DNA of 64,000 nt from Terebella lapidaria (GCA_949152475.1 OX424564.1:434001-498000), one strand, 5' to 3'; positions 24,501 to 39,500 are shown, numbered from the stretch's first letter. Notes: generated by a model from the sequence alone, not told the origin. A program made the numbers and translations.

Positions 24501-27500
24501 CACTGGCGTCAGGGGCACACAATGTATTGGTGTGAATGTAGCCAAACAACACACTGGCGTCAGGGGCAGACAATGTATTGGTGTGAATGTGGCCTAACAA
24601 CACACTGGCGTCAGGGGCAGACAATGTATTGGTGTGAATGTAGCCTAACAAGACACTGGCGTCAGGGGCACACAATGTATTGTTGTGAATGTAGGCTAAC
24701 AACACACTGGCGTCAGGAGCAGACAATGTATTGGTGTGAATGTAGCCTAACAAGACACTGGCGTCAAGGGCACACAATGTATTGGTGTGAATGTAGCCTA
24801 ACAACACACTGGCGTCAGGGGCAGACAATGTATTGGTGTGAATGTAGCCTAACAACACACTGGCGTCAGGGGCAAACAATGTATCGGTGTGAATGTAGCC
24901 TAACAAGACACTGGCGTCAGGGGCACACAATGTATTGTTGTGAATGTAGGCTAACAACACACTGGCGTCAGGAGCAGACAATGTATTGGTGTGAATGTAG
25001 CCTAACAAGACACTGGCGTCAGGGGCATACAGTGTATTGGTGTGAATGTAGCCTAACAACACACTGGCGTCAGGGGCAGACAATGTACTATTGGTGTGAA
25101 TGTAGCCTAACAACACACTGGCGTCAGGGGCAGACAATGTATTGGTGTGAATGTAGCCTGACAACACACTGGCGTCAGGGGCACATAATGTATTGGTGTG
25201 AATGTAGCCTAACAACACACTGGCGTCAGGGGCAGACAATGTATTGGTGTGATTGTAGCCAAACAAGACACTGGCGTCAGGGGCACACAATGTATTGTTG
25301 TGAATATAGGCTAACAACACACTGGCGTCAGGAGCAGACAATGTATTGGTGTGAATGTAGCCTAACAACACACTGGCGTCAGGGGCACACAATGTATTGG
25401 TGTGAATGTAGCCTAACAACACACTGGCGTCAGGGGCAGACAATGTATTGGTGTGAATGTAGCCTAACAAGACACTGGCGTCAGGGGCACACAATGTATT
25501 GTTGTGAATGTAGGCTAACAACACACTGGCGTCAGGAGCAGACAATGTATTGGTGTGAATGTAGCCTAACAACACACTGGCGTCAGGGGCACACAATGTA
25601 TTGTTGTGAATGTAGGCTAACAAGACACTGGCGTCAGGGGCAGACAATGTATTGGTGTGAATGTAGCCTAACAACACACTGGCGTCAGGGGCACACAATG
25701 TATTGGTGTGATTGTAGCCAAACAACACACTGGCGTAAGGGGCAGAGAATGTATTGGTGTGAATGTAGCCTAACAACACACTGGCGTCAGGGGCACACAA
25801 TGTATTGGTGTGAATGTAGCCGAACAAGACACTGGCGTCAGGGGCAGACAATGTATTGGTGTGAATGTAGCCCAACAACACACTGGCGTCAGGGGCAGAC
25901 AATGTATTGGTGTGAATGTAGCCTAACAACACACTGGCGTAAGGGGCAGAGAATGTATTGGTGTGAATGTAGCCTAACAACACACTGGCGTCAGGGGCAG
26001 ACAATGTATTGGTGTGAGTGTAGCCTAACAACACACTGGCGTCAGGGGCAGACAATGTATTGGTGTGAACCCCATGACAAAGGCACTAATATCGATTGCG
26101 AGCATTCCATCATAATCCATTATCCATTATCGGGCAGAGATATTCAAATATTACCAGTGAACAAAAAACCTGAATCTTCAACATTTCAATGTGGGAGTAC
26201 CGGTATCAATAAAAAATAATTGGTCGGACTTCCTTTCTATTCCAGAAACGTATCGTTTCATGTTTCATGTTTTTTCCATCGGCATCATCGAAATCTTGTG
26301 ATAATACTGATGGTAATAGCCTGATACACACTGCATCTGCTTCTCCAAGTGCTAGAGTTATTCATTCATTGTAGGGCGGGATGCGAGCGACCATCTGGAA
26401 TGACCTGATACAGATGACGATTGTGATGTCTTGTCTGAGTATGATTATTGGGTTCGGTCACAAAGAGACTGGGTCCCTCAGGGAGGTCTACGAGATCGCT
26501 AAAAACGGCTCTCGACTAGAATTCAACATGTGAGTCATATAGGACGGATCTACTAACTGTATATAATTGCAAATGTATCCAAACTCAACAATTAAATCGA
26601 CCTACGAAATGGAAAATATCGATGGGGTGATCTTCAACATACCACAAAGTACAGTAGTGGTACAAATTATCCATGTTTGTTTTGGTCAGATTCAAGCCAA
26701 ACCCGACAACTCGGACGACTTTCTGGTCACAGGTGGTGGGCGGAACTTTCCTGAACTTTGCGATGTACGCGGCGAGTCAGACGACCATCCAGAAGGCCCT
26801 GAGCACCAGCTCCATCAAAAACGCACAAAAGTAAAAATCTTGCCTCCACATAAAGTTACAGTTCGAGCCGACTTCATGGTACAGTAATCTTTTTTTCTCT
26901 TGCAGTGCCATGGTTGTGGTGTCAGTCTTGATGACAATAACGCTTGCTCTGGTCATGTGGCTCGGAATCCTGATGTACGCGTACTATAGCGAGTGTGATC
27001 CTCAGCTCTCAGGCCAGGTCCAGAAGGCTGACCAGGTATGTACACGTACTATAGCGAGTGTGACCCTCAGGCCAGGTCCAGAAGGCTGACCAGGTATGTA
27101 CACGTACTATAGCGAGTGTGACTCTCAGGCCAGGTCCAGAAGGCTGACCAGGTATGTACACGTACTATAGCGAGTGTGACCCTCAGCTCTCAGGCCAGGT
27201 CCAGAAGGCTGACCAGGTATGTACACGTACTATAGCGAGTGTGACCCTCAGGCCGGGTCCAGAAGGCTGACCAGGTATGTACACGTACTATAGCGAGTGT
27301 GACCCTCAGGCCAGGTCCAGAAGGCTGACCAGGTATGTACACGTACTATAGCGAGTGTGAATCTCAGGCCAGGTCCAGAAGGCTGACCAGGTATGTACAC
27401 GTACTATAGCGAGTGTGACCCTCAGGCCAGGTCCAGAAGGCTGACCAGGTATGTACACGTACTATAGCGAGTGTGACCCTCAGCTCTCAGGCCAGGTCCA

Positions 27501-30500
27501 GAAGGCTGACCAGGTATGTACACGTACTATAGCGAGTGTGACTCTCAGGCCAGGTCGAGAAGGCTGACCAGGTATGTACACGTACTATAGCGAGTGTGAC
27601 CCTCAGCTCTCAGGCCAGGTCCAGAAGGCTGACCAGGTATGTACACGTACTATAGCGAGTGTGACCCTCAGGCCAGGTCCAGAAGGCTGACCAGGTATGT
27701 ACACGTACTATAGCGAGTGTGACCCTCAGGCCAGGTCCAGAAGGCTGACCAGGTATGTACACGTACTATAGCGAGTGTGACCCTCAGCTCTCAGGCCAGG
27801 TCCAGAAGGCTGACCAGGTATGTACACGTACTATAGCGAGTGTGACCCTCAGGCCGGGTCCAGAAGGCTGACCAGGTATGTACACGTACTATAGCGAGTG
27901 TGACCCTCAGGCCAGGTCCAGAAGGCTGACCAGGTATGTACACGTACTATAGCGAGTGTGACCCTCAGCTCTCAGGCCAGGTCCAGAAGGCTGACGAGGT
28001 ATGTACACGTACTATAGCGAGTGTGACCCTCAGGCCAGGTCCAGAAGACTGACCAGGTATGTACACGTACTATAGCGAGTGTGATCCTCAGGCCAGGTCC
28101 AGAAGGCTGACCAGGTATGTACACGTACTATAGCGAGTGTGACCCTCAGGCCAGGTCCAGAAGGCTGACCAGGTATGTACACGTACTATAGCGAGTGTGA
28201 CCCTCAGCTCTCAGGCCAGGTCCAGAAGGCTGACCAGGTATGTACACGTACTATAGCGAGTGTGACCCTCAGGCCGGGTCCAGAAGGCTGACCAGGTATG
28301 TACACGTACTATAGCGAGTGTGACTCTCAGGCCGGGTCCAGAAGGCTGACCAGGTATGTACACGTACTATAGCGAGTGTGACCCTCAGCTCTCAGGCCAG
28401 GTCCAGAAGGCTGACCAGGTATGTACACGTACTATAGCGAGTGTGACCCTCAGCTCTCAGGCCAGGTCCAGAAGGCTGACCAGGTATGTACACGTACTAT
28501 AGCGAGTGTGACCCTCAGGCCAGGTCCAGAAGGCTGACCAGGTATGTACACGTACTATAGCGAGTGTGACCCTCAGGCCAGGTCCAGAAGGCTGACCAGG
28601 TATGTACACGTACTATAGCGAGTGTGACCCTCAGCTCTCAGGCCAGGTCCAGAAGGCTGACCAGGTATGTACACGTACTATAGCGAGTGTGACCCTCAGC
28701 TCTCAGGCCAGGTACAGAAGGCTGACCAGGTATGTACACGTACTATAGCGAGTGTGACCCTCAGGCCAGGTCCAGAAGGCTGACCAGGTATGTACACGTA
28801 CTATAGCGAGTGTGACCCTCAGCTCTCAGGCCAGGTCCAGAAGGCTGACCAGGTATGTACACGTACTATAGCGAGTGTGACCCTCAGCTCTCAGGCCGGG
28901 TCCAGAAGGCTGACCAGGTATGTACACGTACTATAGCGAGTGTGACCCTCAGGCCGGGTCCAGAAGGCTGACCAGGTATGTACACGTACTATAGTGAGTG
29001 TGACCCTCAGCTCTCAGGCCGGGTCCAGAAGGCTGACCAGGTATGTACACGTACTATAGCGAGTGTGACCCTCAGGCCGGGTCCAGAAGGCTGACCAGGT
29101 ATGTACACGTACTATAGCGAGTGTGACCCTCAGCTCTCAGGCCAGGTCCAGAAGGCTGACCAGGTATGTACACGTACTATAGCGAGTGTGACCCTCAGGC
29201 CAGGTCCAGAAGGCTGACCAGGTATGTACACGTACTATAGCGAGTGTGACCCTCAGGCCAGGTCCAGAAGGCTGACCAGGTATGTACACGTACTATAGCG
29301 AGTGTGACTCTCAGGCCGGGTCCAGAAGGCTGACCAGGTATGTACACGTACTATAGCGAGTGTGACCCTCAGGCCAGGTCCAGAAGGCTGACCAGGTATG
29401 TACACGTACTATAGCGAGTGTGACTCTCAGGCCAGGTCCAGAAGGCTGACCAGGTATGTACACGTACTATAGCGAGTGTGACCCTCAGGCCGGGTCCAGA
29501 AGGCTGACCAGGTATGTACACGTACTATAGCGAGTGTGACCCTCAGGCCGGGTCCAGAAGGCTGACCAGGTATGTACACGTACTATAGCGAGTGTGACCC
29601 TCAGGCCGGGTCCAGAAGGCTGACCAGGTATGTACACGTACTATAGCGAGTGTGACCCTCAGGCCAGGTCCAGAAGGCTGACCAGGTATGTACACGTACT
29701 ATAGCGAGTGTGACCCTCAGGCCAGGTCCAGAAGGCTGACCAGGTATGTACATGTACTATAGCGAGTGTGACCCTCAGGCCAGGTCCAGAAGGCTGACCA
29801 GGTATGTACACGTACTATAGCGAGTGTGACCCTCAGGCCGGGTCCAGAAGGCTGACCAGGTATGTACACGTACTATAGCGAGTGTGACCCTCAGGCCAGG
29901 TCCAGAAGGCTGACCAGGTATGTACACGTACTATAGCGAGTGTGACCCTCAGCTCTCAGGCCGGGTCCAGAAGGCTGACCAGGTATGTACACGTAATATA
30001 GCGAGTGTGACCCTCAGGCCAGGTCCAGAAGGCTGACCAGGTATGTACACGTACTATAGCGAGTGTGACCCTCAGCTCTCAGGCCAGGTCCAGAAGGCTG
30101 ACCAGGTATGTACACGTAATATAGCGAGTGTGACCCTCAGGCCAGGTCCAGAAGGCTGACCAGGTATGTACACGTACTATAGCGAGTGTGACCCTCAGCT
30201 CTCAGGCCAGGTCCAGAAGGCTGACCAGGTATGTACACGTAATATAGCGAGTGTGACCCTCAGGCCAGGTCCAGAAGGCTGACCAGGTATGTACACGTAC
30301 TATAGCGAGTGTGACCCTCAGGCCGGGTCCAGAAGGCTGACCAGGTATGTACACGTACTATAGCGAGTGTGACCCTCAGCTCTCAGGCCAGGTCCAGAAG
30401 GCTGACCAGGTATGTACACGTACTATAGCGAGTGTGACCCTCAGGCCAGGTCGAGAAGGCTGACCAGGTATGTACACGTACTATAGCGAGTGTGACCCTC

Positions 30501-33500
30501 AGCTCTCAGGCCAGGTCCAGAAGGCTGACCAGGTATTTACACGTACTATAGCGAGTGTGACCCTCAGGCCGGGTCCAGAAGGCTGACCAGGTATGTACAC
30601 GTACTATAGCGAGTGTGACCCTCAGGCCAGGTCCAGAAGGCTGACCAGGTATGTACATGTACTATAGCGAGTGTGACCCTCAGGCCAGGTCCAGAAGGCT
30701 GACCAGGTATGTACACGTACTATAGCGAGTGTGACCCTCAGGCCAGGTCCAGAAGGCTGACCAGGTATGTACACGTACTATAGCGAGTGTGACCCTCAGC
30801 TCTCAGGCCGGGTCCAGAAGGCTGACCAGGTATGTACACGTACTATAGCGAGTGTGACCCTCAGCTCTCAGGCCAGGTCCAGAAGGCTGACCAGGTATGT
30901 ACACGTACTATAGCGAGTGTGACCCTCAGGCCAGGTCCAGAAGGCTGACCAGGTATGTACACGTACTATAGCGAGTGTGACCCTCAGGCCGGGTCCAGAA
31001 GGCTGACCAGGTATGTACACGTACTATAGCGAGTGTGACCCTCAGGCCAGGTCCAGAAGGCTGACCAGGTATGTACACGTACTATAGCGAGTGTGACCCT
31101 CAGGCCGGGTCCAGAAGGCTGACCAGGTATGTACACGTACTATAGCGAGTGTGACCCTCAGGCCAGGTCCAGAAGGCTGACCAGGTATGTACACGTACTA
31201 TAGCGAGTGTGACCCTCAGGCCAGGTCCAGAAGGCTGACCAGGTATGTACACGTACTATAGCGAGTGTGACCCTCAGCTCTCAGGCCAGGTCCAGAAGGC
31301 TGACCAGGTATGTACACGTACTATAGCGAGTGTGACTCTCAGGCCAGGTCCAGAAGGCTGACCAGGTATGTACACGTACTATAGCGAGTGTGACCCTCAG
31401 GCCAGGTCCAGAAGGCTGACCAGGTATGTACACGTACTATAGCGAGTGTGACCCTCAGGCCAGGTCCAGAAGGCTGACCAGGTATGTACACGTACTATAG
31501 CGAGTGTGACTCTCAGGCCAGGTCCAGAAGGCTGACCAGGTATGTACACGTACTATAGCGAGTGTGACCCTCAGGCCGGGTCCAGAAGGCTGACCAGGTA
31601 TGTACACGTACTATAGCGAGTGTGACCCTCAGCTCTCAGGCCAGGTCCAGAAGGCTGACCAGGTATGTACACGTACTATAACGAGTGTGACCCTCAGGCC
31701 GGGTCCAGAAGGCTGACCAGGTATGTACACGTACTATAGCGAGTGTGACTCTCAGGCCGGGTCCAGAAGGCTGACCAGGTATGTACACGTACTATAGCGA
31801 GTGTGACCCTCAGGCCAGGTCCAGAAGGCTGACCAGGTATGTACACGTACTATAGCGAGTGTGACCCTCAGGCCGGGTCCAGAAAGCTGACCAGGTATGT
31901 ACACGTACTATAGCGAGTGTGACCCTCAGCTCTCAGGCCAGGTCCAGAAGGCTGACCAGGTATGTACACGTACTATAGCGAGTGTGACTCTCAGGCCAGG
32001 TCCAGAAGGCTGACCAGGTATGTACACGTACTATAGCGAGTGTCACCCTCAGGCCGGGTCCAGAAGGCTGACCAGGTATGTACACGTACTATAGCGAGTG
32101 TGACCCTCAGGCCGGGTCCAGAAAGCTGACCAGGTATGTACACGTACTATAGCGAGTGTGACCCTCAGCTCTCAGGCCAGGTCCAGAAGGCTGACCAGGT
32201 ATGTACACGTACTATAGCGAGTGTGACCCTCAGGCCAGGTCCAGAAGGCTGACCAGGTATGTACACGTACTATAGCGAGTGTGACCCTCAGCTCTCAGGC
32301 CAGGTCCAGAAGGCTGACCAGGTATGTACACGTACTATAGCGAGTGTGACCCTCAGGCCGGGTCCAGAAAGCTGACCAGGTATGTACACGTACTATAGCG
32401 AGTGTGACCCTCAGGCCGGGTCCAGAAGGCTGACCAGGTATGTACACGTACCATAGCAAATGTGACCCTCAGCTCTCAGGCCAGGTCCAGAAGGCTGACC
32501 AGGTATGTACACGTACTATAGCGAGTGTGACCCTAAGCTCTCAGGCCAGGTCCAGAAGGCTGACCAGGTATGTACACGTACTATAGCGAGTGTGACCCTC
32601 AGGCCAGGTCCAGAAGGCTGACCAGGTATGTACACGTACTATAGCGAGTGTGACCCTCAGCTCTCAGGCCAGGTCCAGAAGGCTGACCAGGTATGTACAC
32701 GTACTATAGCGAGTGTGACCCTCAGCTCTCAGGCCAGGTCCAGAAGGCTGACCAGGTATGTACACGTACTATAGCGAGTGTGACCCTCAGCTCTCAGGCC
32801 AGGTCCAGAAGGCTGACCAGGTATGTACACGTACTATAGCGAGTGTGACCCTCAGCTCTCAGGCCAGGTCCAGAAGGCTGACCAGGTATGTACACGTACT
32901 ATAGCGAGTGTGACTCTCAGGCCAGGTCCAGAAGGCTGACCAGGTATGTACACGTACTATAGCGAGTGTGACCCTCAGGCCGGGTCCAGAAGGCTGACCA
33001 GGTATGTACACGTACTATAGCGAGTGTGACCCTCAGGCCGGGTCCAGAAGGCTGACCAGGTATGTACACGTACTATAGCGGGTGTGACCCTCAGGCCGGG
33101 TCCAGAAGGCTGACCAGGTATGTACACGTACTATAGCGAGTGTAACCCTCAGGCCGGGTCCAGAAGGCTGACCAGGTATGTACACGTACTATAGCGAGTG
33201 TGACCCTCAGCTCTCAGGCCGGGTCCAGAAGGCTGACCAGGTATGTACACGTACTATAGCGGGTGTGACCCTCAGGCCGGGTCCAGAAGGCTGACCAGGT
33301 ATGTACACGTACTATAGCGAGTGTGACCCTCAGGCCAGGTCCAGAAGGCTGACCAGGTATGTACACGTACTATAGCGAGTGTGACCCTCAGGCCGGGTCC
33401 AGAAGGCTGACCAGGTATGTACACGTACTATAGCGAGTGTGACCCTCAGCTCTCAGGCCAGGTCCAGAAGGCTGACCAGGTATGTACACGTACTATAGCG

Positions 33501-36500
33501 AGTGTGACCCTCAGGCCGGGTCCAGAAGGCTGACCAGGTATGTACACGTACTATAGCGAGTGTGACCCTCAGGCTGGGTCCAGAAGGCTGACCAGGTATG
33601 TACACGTACTATAGCGAGTGTGACCCTCAGGCCAGGTCCAGAAGGCTGACCAGGTATGTACACGTACTATAGCGAGTGTGACCCTCAGCTCTCAGGCCAG
33701 GTCCAGAAGGCTGACCAGGTATGTACACGTACTATAGCGGGTGTGACCCTCAGGCCAGGTCCAGAAGGCTGACCAGGTATGTACACGTACTATAGCGAGT
33801 GTGACCCTCAGCTCTCAGGCCGGGTCCAGAAGGCTGACCAGGTATGTACACGTACTATAGCGAGTGTGACCCTCAGGCCAGGTCCAGAAGGCTGACCAGG
33901 TATGTACACGTACTATAGCGAGTGTGACCCTCAGGCCGGGTCCAGAAGGCTGACCAGGTATGTACACGTACTATAGCGAGTGTGACCCTCAGGCCGGGTC
34001 CAGAAGGCTGACCAGGTATGTACACGTACTATAGCGAGTGTGACCCTCAGGCCAGGTCCAGAAGGCTGACCAGGTATGTACACGTACTATAGCGAGTGTG
34101 ACCCTCAGGCCGGGTCCAGAAGGCTGACCAGGTATGTACACGTACTATAGCGAGTGTGACCCTCAGCTCTCAGGCCAGGTCCAGAAGGCTGACCAGGTAT
34201 GTACACGTACTATAGCGAGTGTGACCCTCAGGCCGGGTCCAGAAGGCTGACCAGGTATGTACACGTACTATAGCGAGTGTGACCCTCAGGCCGGGTCCAG
34301 AAGGCTGACCAGGTATGTACACGTACTATAGCGAGTGTGACCCTCAGGCCAGGTCCAGAAGGCTGACCAGGTATGTACACGTACTATAGCGAGTGTGACC
34401 CTCAGCTCTCAGGCCAGGTCCAGAAGGCTGACCAGGTATGTACACGTACTATAGCGAGTGTGACCCTCAGGCCAGGTCCAGAAGGCTGACCAGGTATGTA
34501 CACGTACTATAGCGAGTGTGACCCTCAGGCCGGGTCCAGAAGGCTGACCAGGTATGTACACGTACTATAGCGAGTGTGACCCTCAGCTCTCAGGCCAGGT
34601 CCAGAAGGCTGACCAGGTATGTACACGTACTATAGCGAGTGTGACTCTCAGGCCGGGTCCAGAAGGCTGACCAGGTATGTACACGTACTATAGCGAGTGT
34701 GACCCTCAGGCCAGGTCCAGAAGGCTGACCAGGTATGTACACGTACTATAGCGAGTGTGACCCTCAGGCCGGGTCCAGAAGGCTGACCAGGTATGTACAC
34801 GTACTATAGCGAGTGTGACCCTCAGCTCTCAGGCCAGGTCCAGAAGGCTGACCAGGTATGTACACGTACTATAGCGAGTGTGACCCTCAGGCCGGGTCCA
34901 GAAGGCTGACCAGGTATGTACACGTACTATAGCGAGTGTGACCCTCAGCTCTCAGGCCAGGTCGAGAAGGCTGACCAGGTATGTACACGTACTATAGCGA
35001 GTGTGACCCTCAGGCCGGGTCCAGAAGGCTGACCAGGTATGTACACGTACTATAGCGAGTGTGACCCTCAGCTCTCAGGCCAGGTCCAGAAGGCTGACCA
35101 GGTATGTACACGTACTATAGCGAGTGTGACCCTCAGGCCGGGTCCAGAAGGCTGACCAGGTATGTACACGTACTATAGCGAGTGTGACCCTCAGGCCAGG
35201 TCCAGAAGGCTGACCAGGTATGTACACGTACTATAGCGAGTGTGACCCTCAGGCCAGGTCCAGAAGGCTGACCAGGTATGTACACGTACTATAGCGAGTG
35301 TGACCCTCAGGCCGGGTCCAGAAGGCTGACCAGGTATGTACACGTACTATAGCGAGTGTGACCCTCAGCTCTCAGGCCAGGTCCAGAAGGCTGACCAGGT
35401 ATGTACACGTACTATAGCGAGTGTGACCCTCAGGCCAGGTCCAGAAGGCTGACCAGGTATGTACACATACTATAGCGAGTGTGACCCTCAGGCCAGGTCC
35501 AGAAGGCTGACCAGGTATGTACACGTACTATAGCGAGTGTGACCCTCAGCTCTCAGGCCGGGTCCAGAAGGCTGACCAGGTATGTACACGTACTATAGCG
35601 AGTGTGACCCTCAGCTCTCAGGCCAGGTCCAGAAGGCTGACCAGGTATGTACACGTACTATAGCGAGTGTGACCCTCAGGCCAGGTCCAGAAGGCTGACC
35701 AGGTATGTACACGTACTATAGCGAGTGTGACCCTCAGGCCAGGTCCAGAAGGCTGACCAGGTATGTACACGTACTATAGCGAGTGTGACCCTCAGGCCGG
35801 GTCCAGAAGGCTGACCAGGTATGTACACGTACTATAGCGAGTGTGACCCTCAGCTCTCAGGCCGGGTCCAGAAGGCTGACCAGGTATGTACACGTACTAT
35901 AGCGAGTGTGACCCTCAGCTCTCAGGCCGGGTCCAGAAGGCTGACCAGGTATGTACACGTACTATAGCGAGTGTGACCCTCAGCTCTCAGGCCAGGTCCA
36001 GAAGGCTGACCAGGTATGTACACGTACTATAGCGAGTGTGACCCTCAGGCCGGGTCCAGAAGGCTGACCAGGTATGTACACGTACTATAGCGAGTGTGAC
36101 TCTCAGGCCAGGTCGAGAAGGCTGACCAGGTATGTACACGTACTATAGCAAATGTGACCCTCAGCTCTCAGGCCAGGTCGAGAAGGCTGACCAGGTATGT
36201 ACACGTACTATAGCGAGTGTGACTCTCAGCTCTCAGGCCAGGTCCAGAAGGCTGACCAGGTATGTACACGTACTATAGCGAGTGTGACTCTCAGCTCTCA
36301 GGCCAGGTCCAGAAGGCTGACTAGGTATGAGTGAGAACGGATGTACTGGAAACATAGCTCTTTGTCATTGAAAGGTTTTCTATCGGATGCATGTTTTTGA
36401 AAGATATTCTATCTATAAAGTAGGTTATACTGCACAAACCCCAAAACTCACGTGTGAACAAGTTAAATATTATCCTCATAACTAACCAATTTTATCATTT

Positions 36501-39500
36501 TTGTTTCGTTTTTCAAACAAAGGTGCTTATCTGGATTTATTGTCTGAAAGCATAATATCAATTCTTGCAGTTAACATTCGTAAACACTGGCTGATTTTGT
36601 ATTTTGGTGATCAAAATTCGTACAACAAACAGAGACTAACTCAAATAGATCGCTTGCCCCGGTAAAACCAAATGTCAAAGCTGGCAATTATTTTTAATCT
36701 ATTTCTTTGTAATTGTCCTTTGGACATCACGCATCATCGGTACAATCTCCGACAAGTTGTAGTAGGTTACATACACGCGGTGGACTGCCTTAATAATACC
36801 TGTGTTCCATGAAACAATATGTGAAAAAAATGCTTTGTTGAACGTCAGTGGGCGATCTTACACATACTTGGACTTGTCAAAACGATAACAGCTGTTGATG
36901 TATTGACTTGTAAATAGGCCTACCATATATAGGCCTATGTACATGGTTGTGTTATAGGTATTGCCCAGACATGTATATTTTGAGTGCATTCACCTGGGCT
37001 ATCATTACATTCACCCGGGCTATCGTTCCATTCACCCGGCCTATCGTTCCATTCACCCGGCCTGTCGTTCCATTCACCCGGCTTATCGTTCCATTCACCC
37101 AGGCTATCATTCCATTCACCCGGGCTATCGTTCGATTCACCCAGGCTATCGTTCCATTCACCCGGGCTATCATTCCATTCACCCAGGCTATCATTCCATT
37201 CACCCGGGCTATCGTTCCATTCACCCAGCCTATCATTCCATTCACCCGGGCTATCGTTCAATTCACCCGGGCTATCGTTCAATTCACCCGGGCTATCATT
37301 CCATTCACCCGGGCTATCATTCCATTCACCCGGCCTATCGTTCCATTCACCCGGCCTATCGTTCCATTCACCCGGCCTGTCATTCCATTCACCCGGGCTA
37401 TCATTCCATTCACCCGGGCTATCGTTCCATTCATTCGGGCTATCGTTCCATTCACCCGGGCTATCGTTCCATTCACCCGGGCTGTCATTCCATTCACCCG
37501 GCCTATCATTCCATTCACCCGGGCTATCATTCCATTCACCCGGGCTATCGTTCCATTCACCCGGCCTATCGTTCCATTAACCTGGGCTATCATTCCATTC
37601 ACCCGGGCTATCGTTCCATTCACCCGGGCTATCGTTCCATTCACTCAGCCTATCATTCCATTCACCCAGCTATCATTCCATTCACCCAGGCTATCATTCC
37701 ATTCACCCGGGCTATCGTTCCATTCATTCGGGCTATCGTTCCATTCATTTGGGCTATCATTCCATTCACCCGGGCTATCGTTCAATTCAGCTGGCCTGTC
37801 GTTCGATTCACCCAGGCTATCGTTCCATTCACCCGGGCTATCATTCCATTCACCCGGGCTGTCGTTCCATTCACCCGGCCTATCATTCCATTCACCCGGG
37901 CTATCATTCCATTCACCTGGGCTATCGTTCCACTCACCCGGCCTATCGATCCATTCACCCGGGCTATCATTCCATTCACCCGGGCTATCGTTCCATTCAC
38001 CCGGGCTATCATTCCATTCACCCGGGCTATCATTCCATTCACCCGGGCTATCGTTCCATTCACTCGGCCTATCGTTCCATTCAACCAGCTGTCATTCCAT
38101 TCACCCGGACTATCATTCTATTAACCCGGGCTATCGTTCCATTCATTCGTGCTATCGTTCCATTCATTTGGGCTATCATTCCATTCACCTGGGCTATCGT
38201 TCAATTCAGCTGGGCTATCGTTCGATTCACCCGGGCTATCGTTCCATTCACCCGGGCTATTGTTCCATTCACCCGGGCTGTCGTTCCATTCACCCGGCCT
38301 ATCATTCCATTCACCCGGGCTATCATTCCATTCACCTGGGCTATCGTTCCACTCCCCGGCCTATCGTTCCATTCACCCGGGCTATCATTCCATTCACCCG
38401 GGCTATCATTCCATTCACCCGGGCTATCATTCCATTCACCCGGGCTATCATTCCATTCACCCGGGCTATCGTTCCATTCACTCGGCCTATCGTTCCATTC
38501 ACCCAGCTATCATTCCATTCACCCGGACTATCATTCTATTCACCCGGGCTATCGTTCCATTCATTCGGGCTATCGTTCCATTCATTTGGGCTATCATTCC
38601 ATTCACCCGGGCTATCGTTCAATTCAGCTGGGCTATCGTTCGATTCACCCGGGCTATCGTTCCATTCACCCGGGCTATCATTCCATTCACCCGGGCTATC
38701 GTTCCATTCACCCGGGTTATCGTTCGATTCACCCGGCCTATCATTCCATTCACCCCGGCTATCGTTCCATTCACCCGGCCTATCGTTCCATTCACCCGGG
38801 CTATCATTCCATTCACCCGGGCTATCGTTCCATTCACCCGGGTTATCATTCGATTCACCCGGCCTATCATTCCATTCACCCCGGCTATCGTTCCATTCAC
38901 CCGGCCTATCGTTCCATTCACCCAGGCTATCGTTCCATTCACCTGGGCTATCATTCCATTCACCCGGGCTATCGTTCAATTCACCTGGGCTGTCATTTGA
39001 TTCGCCGGGCTATCGTTCCATTAACCTGGGCTATCGTTCCATTCACCCGGGCTATCATTCCATTCACCCGGTCTATCATTCCATTCACCCGGGCTATCGT
39101 TCCATTCACCCGGGCTATCATTCCATTCACCCGGCCTATCATTCCATTCACCCGGGCTATCGTTCAATTCACCCGGCTATCGTTCCATTCACCCGGCCTA
39201 TCATTCCATTCACCCGGTCTATCATTCCATTCACCTGGCTATCGTTCCATTCACCCGGCCTATCATTCCATTCACCCGGCCTATCGTTCCATTCACCCGG
39301 GCTATCATTCCATTCACCCGGGCTATCATTCCATTCACCCGGCTATCATTCCATTCACCCGGCCTATCATTCCATTCACCCGGCCTATCGTTCCATTCAC
39401 CCGGCCTATCGTTCCATTCACCCGGGCTATCATTCCATTCACCCGGGCTATCATTCCATTCACCGGGGCTGTCGTTCCATTCACCCAGCTATCATTCCAT

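Larger units (their letters stand above)
21600..26374 (+). other. Gene B intron 4 (minisatellite plus solo LTR)
   Basis: The 4.8-kb intron is almost filled by a 51-bp minisatellite split by a ~920-bp LTR insertion. The unique parts (21600-22014 and 26070-26374) show nothing recognisable apart from the splice sites. Confidence 0.8.

Noticed and set aside
24369..26219. 616-residue Cys/Trp-rich repeat protein on + and a 522-residue repeat protein on -
   Set aside because: Both are readings of the 51-bp intronic minisatellite of gene B. The open frame is explained by the 17-codon unit, and the sequence lies between two well-supported exons.
26973..36329. Centromeric or ordinary satellite DNA
   Set aside because: The unit is a piece of the adjacent coding exon plus its donor and is confined to one intron; it is not a free-standing satellite.
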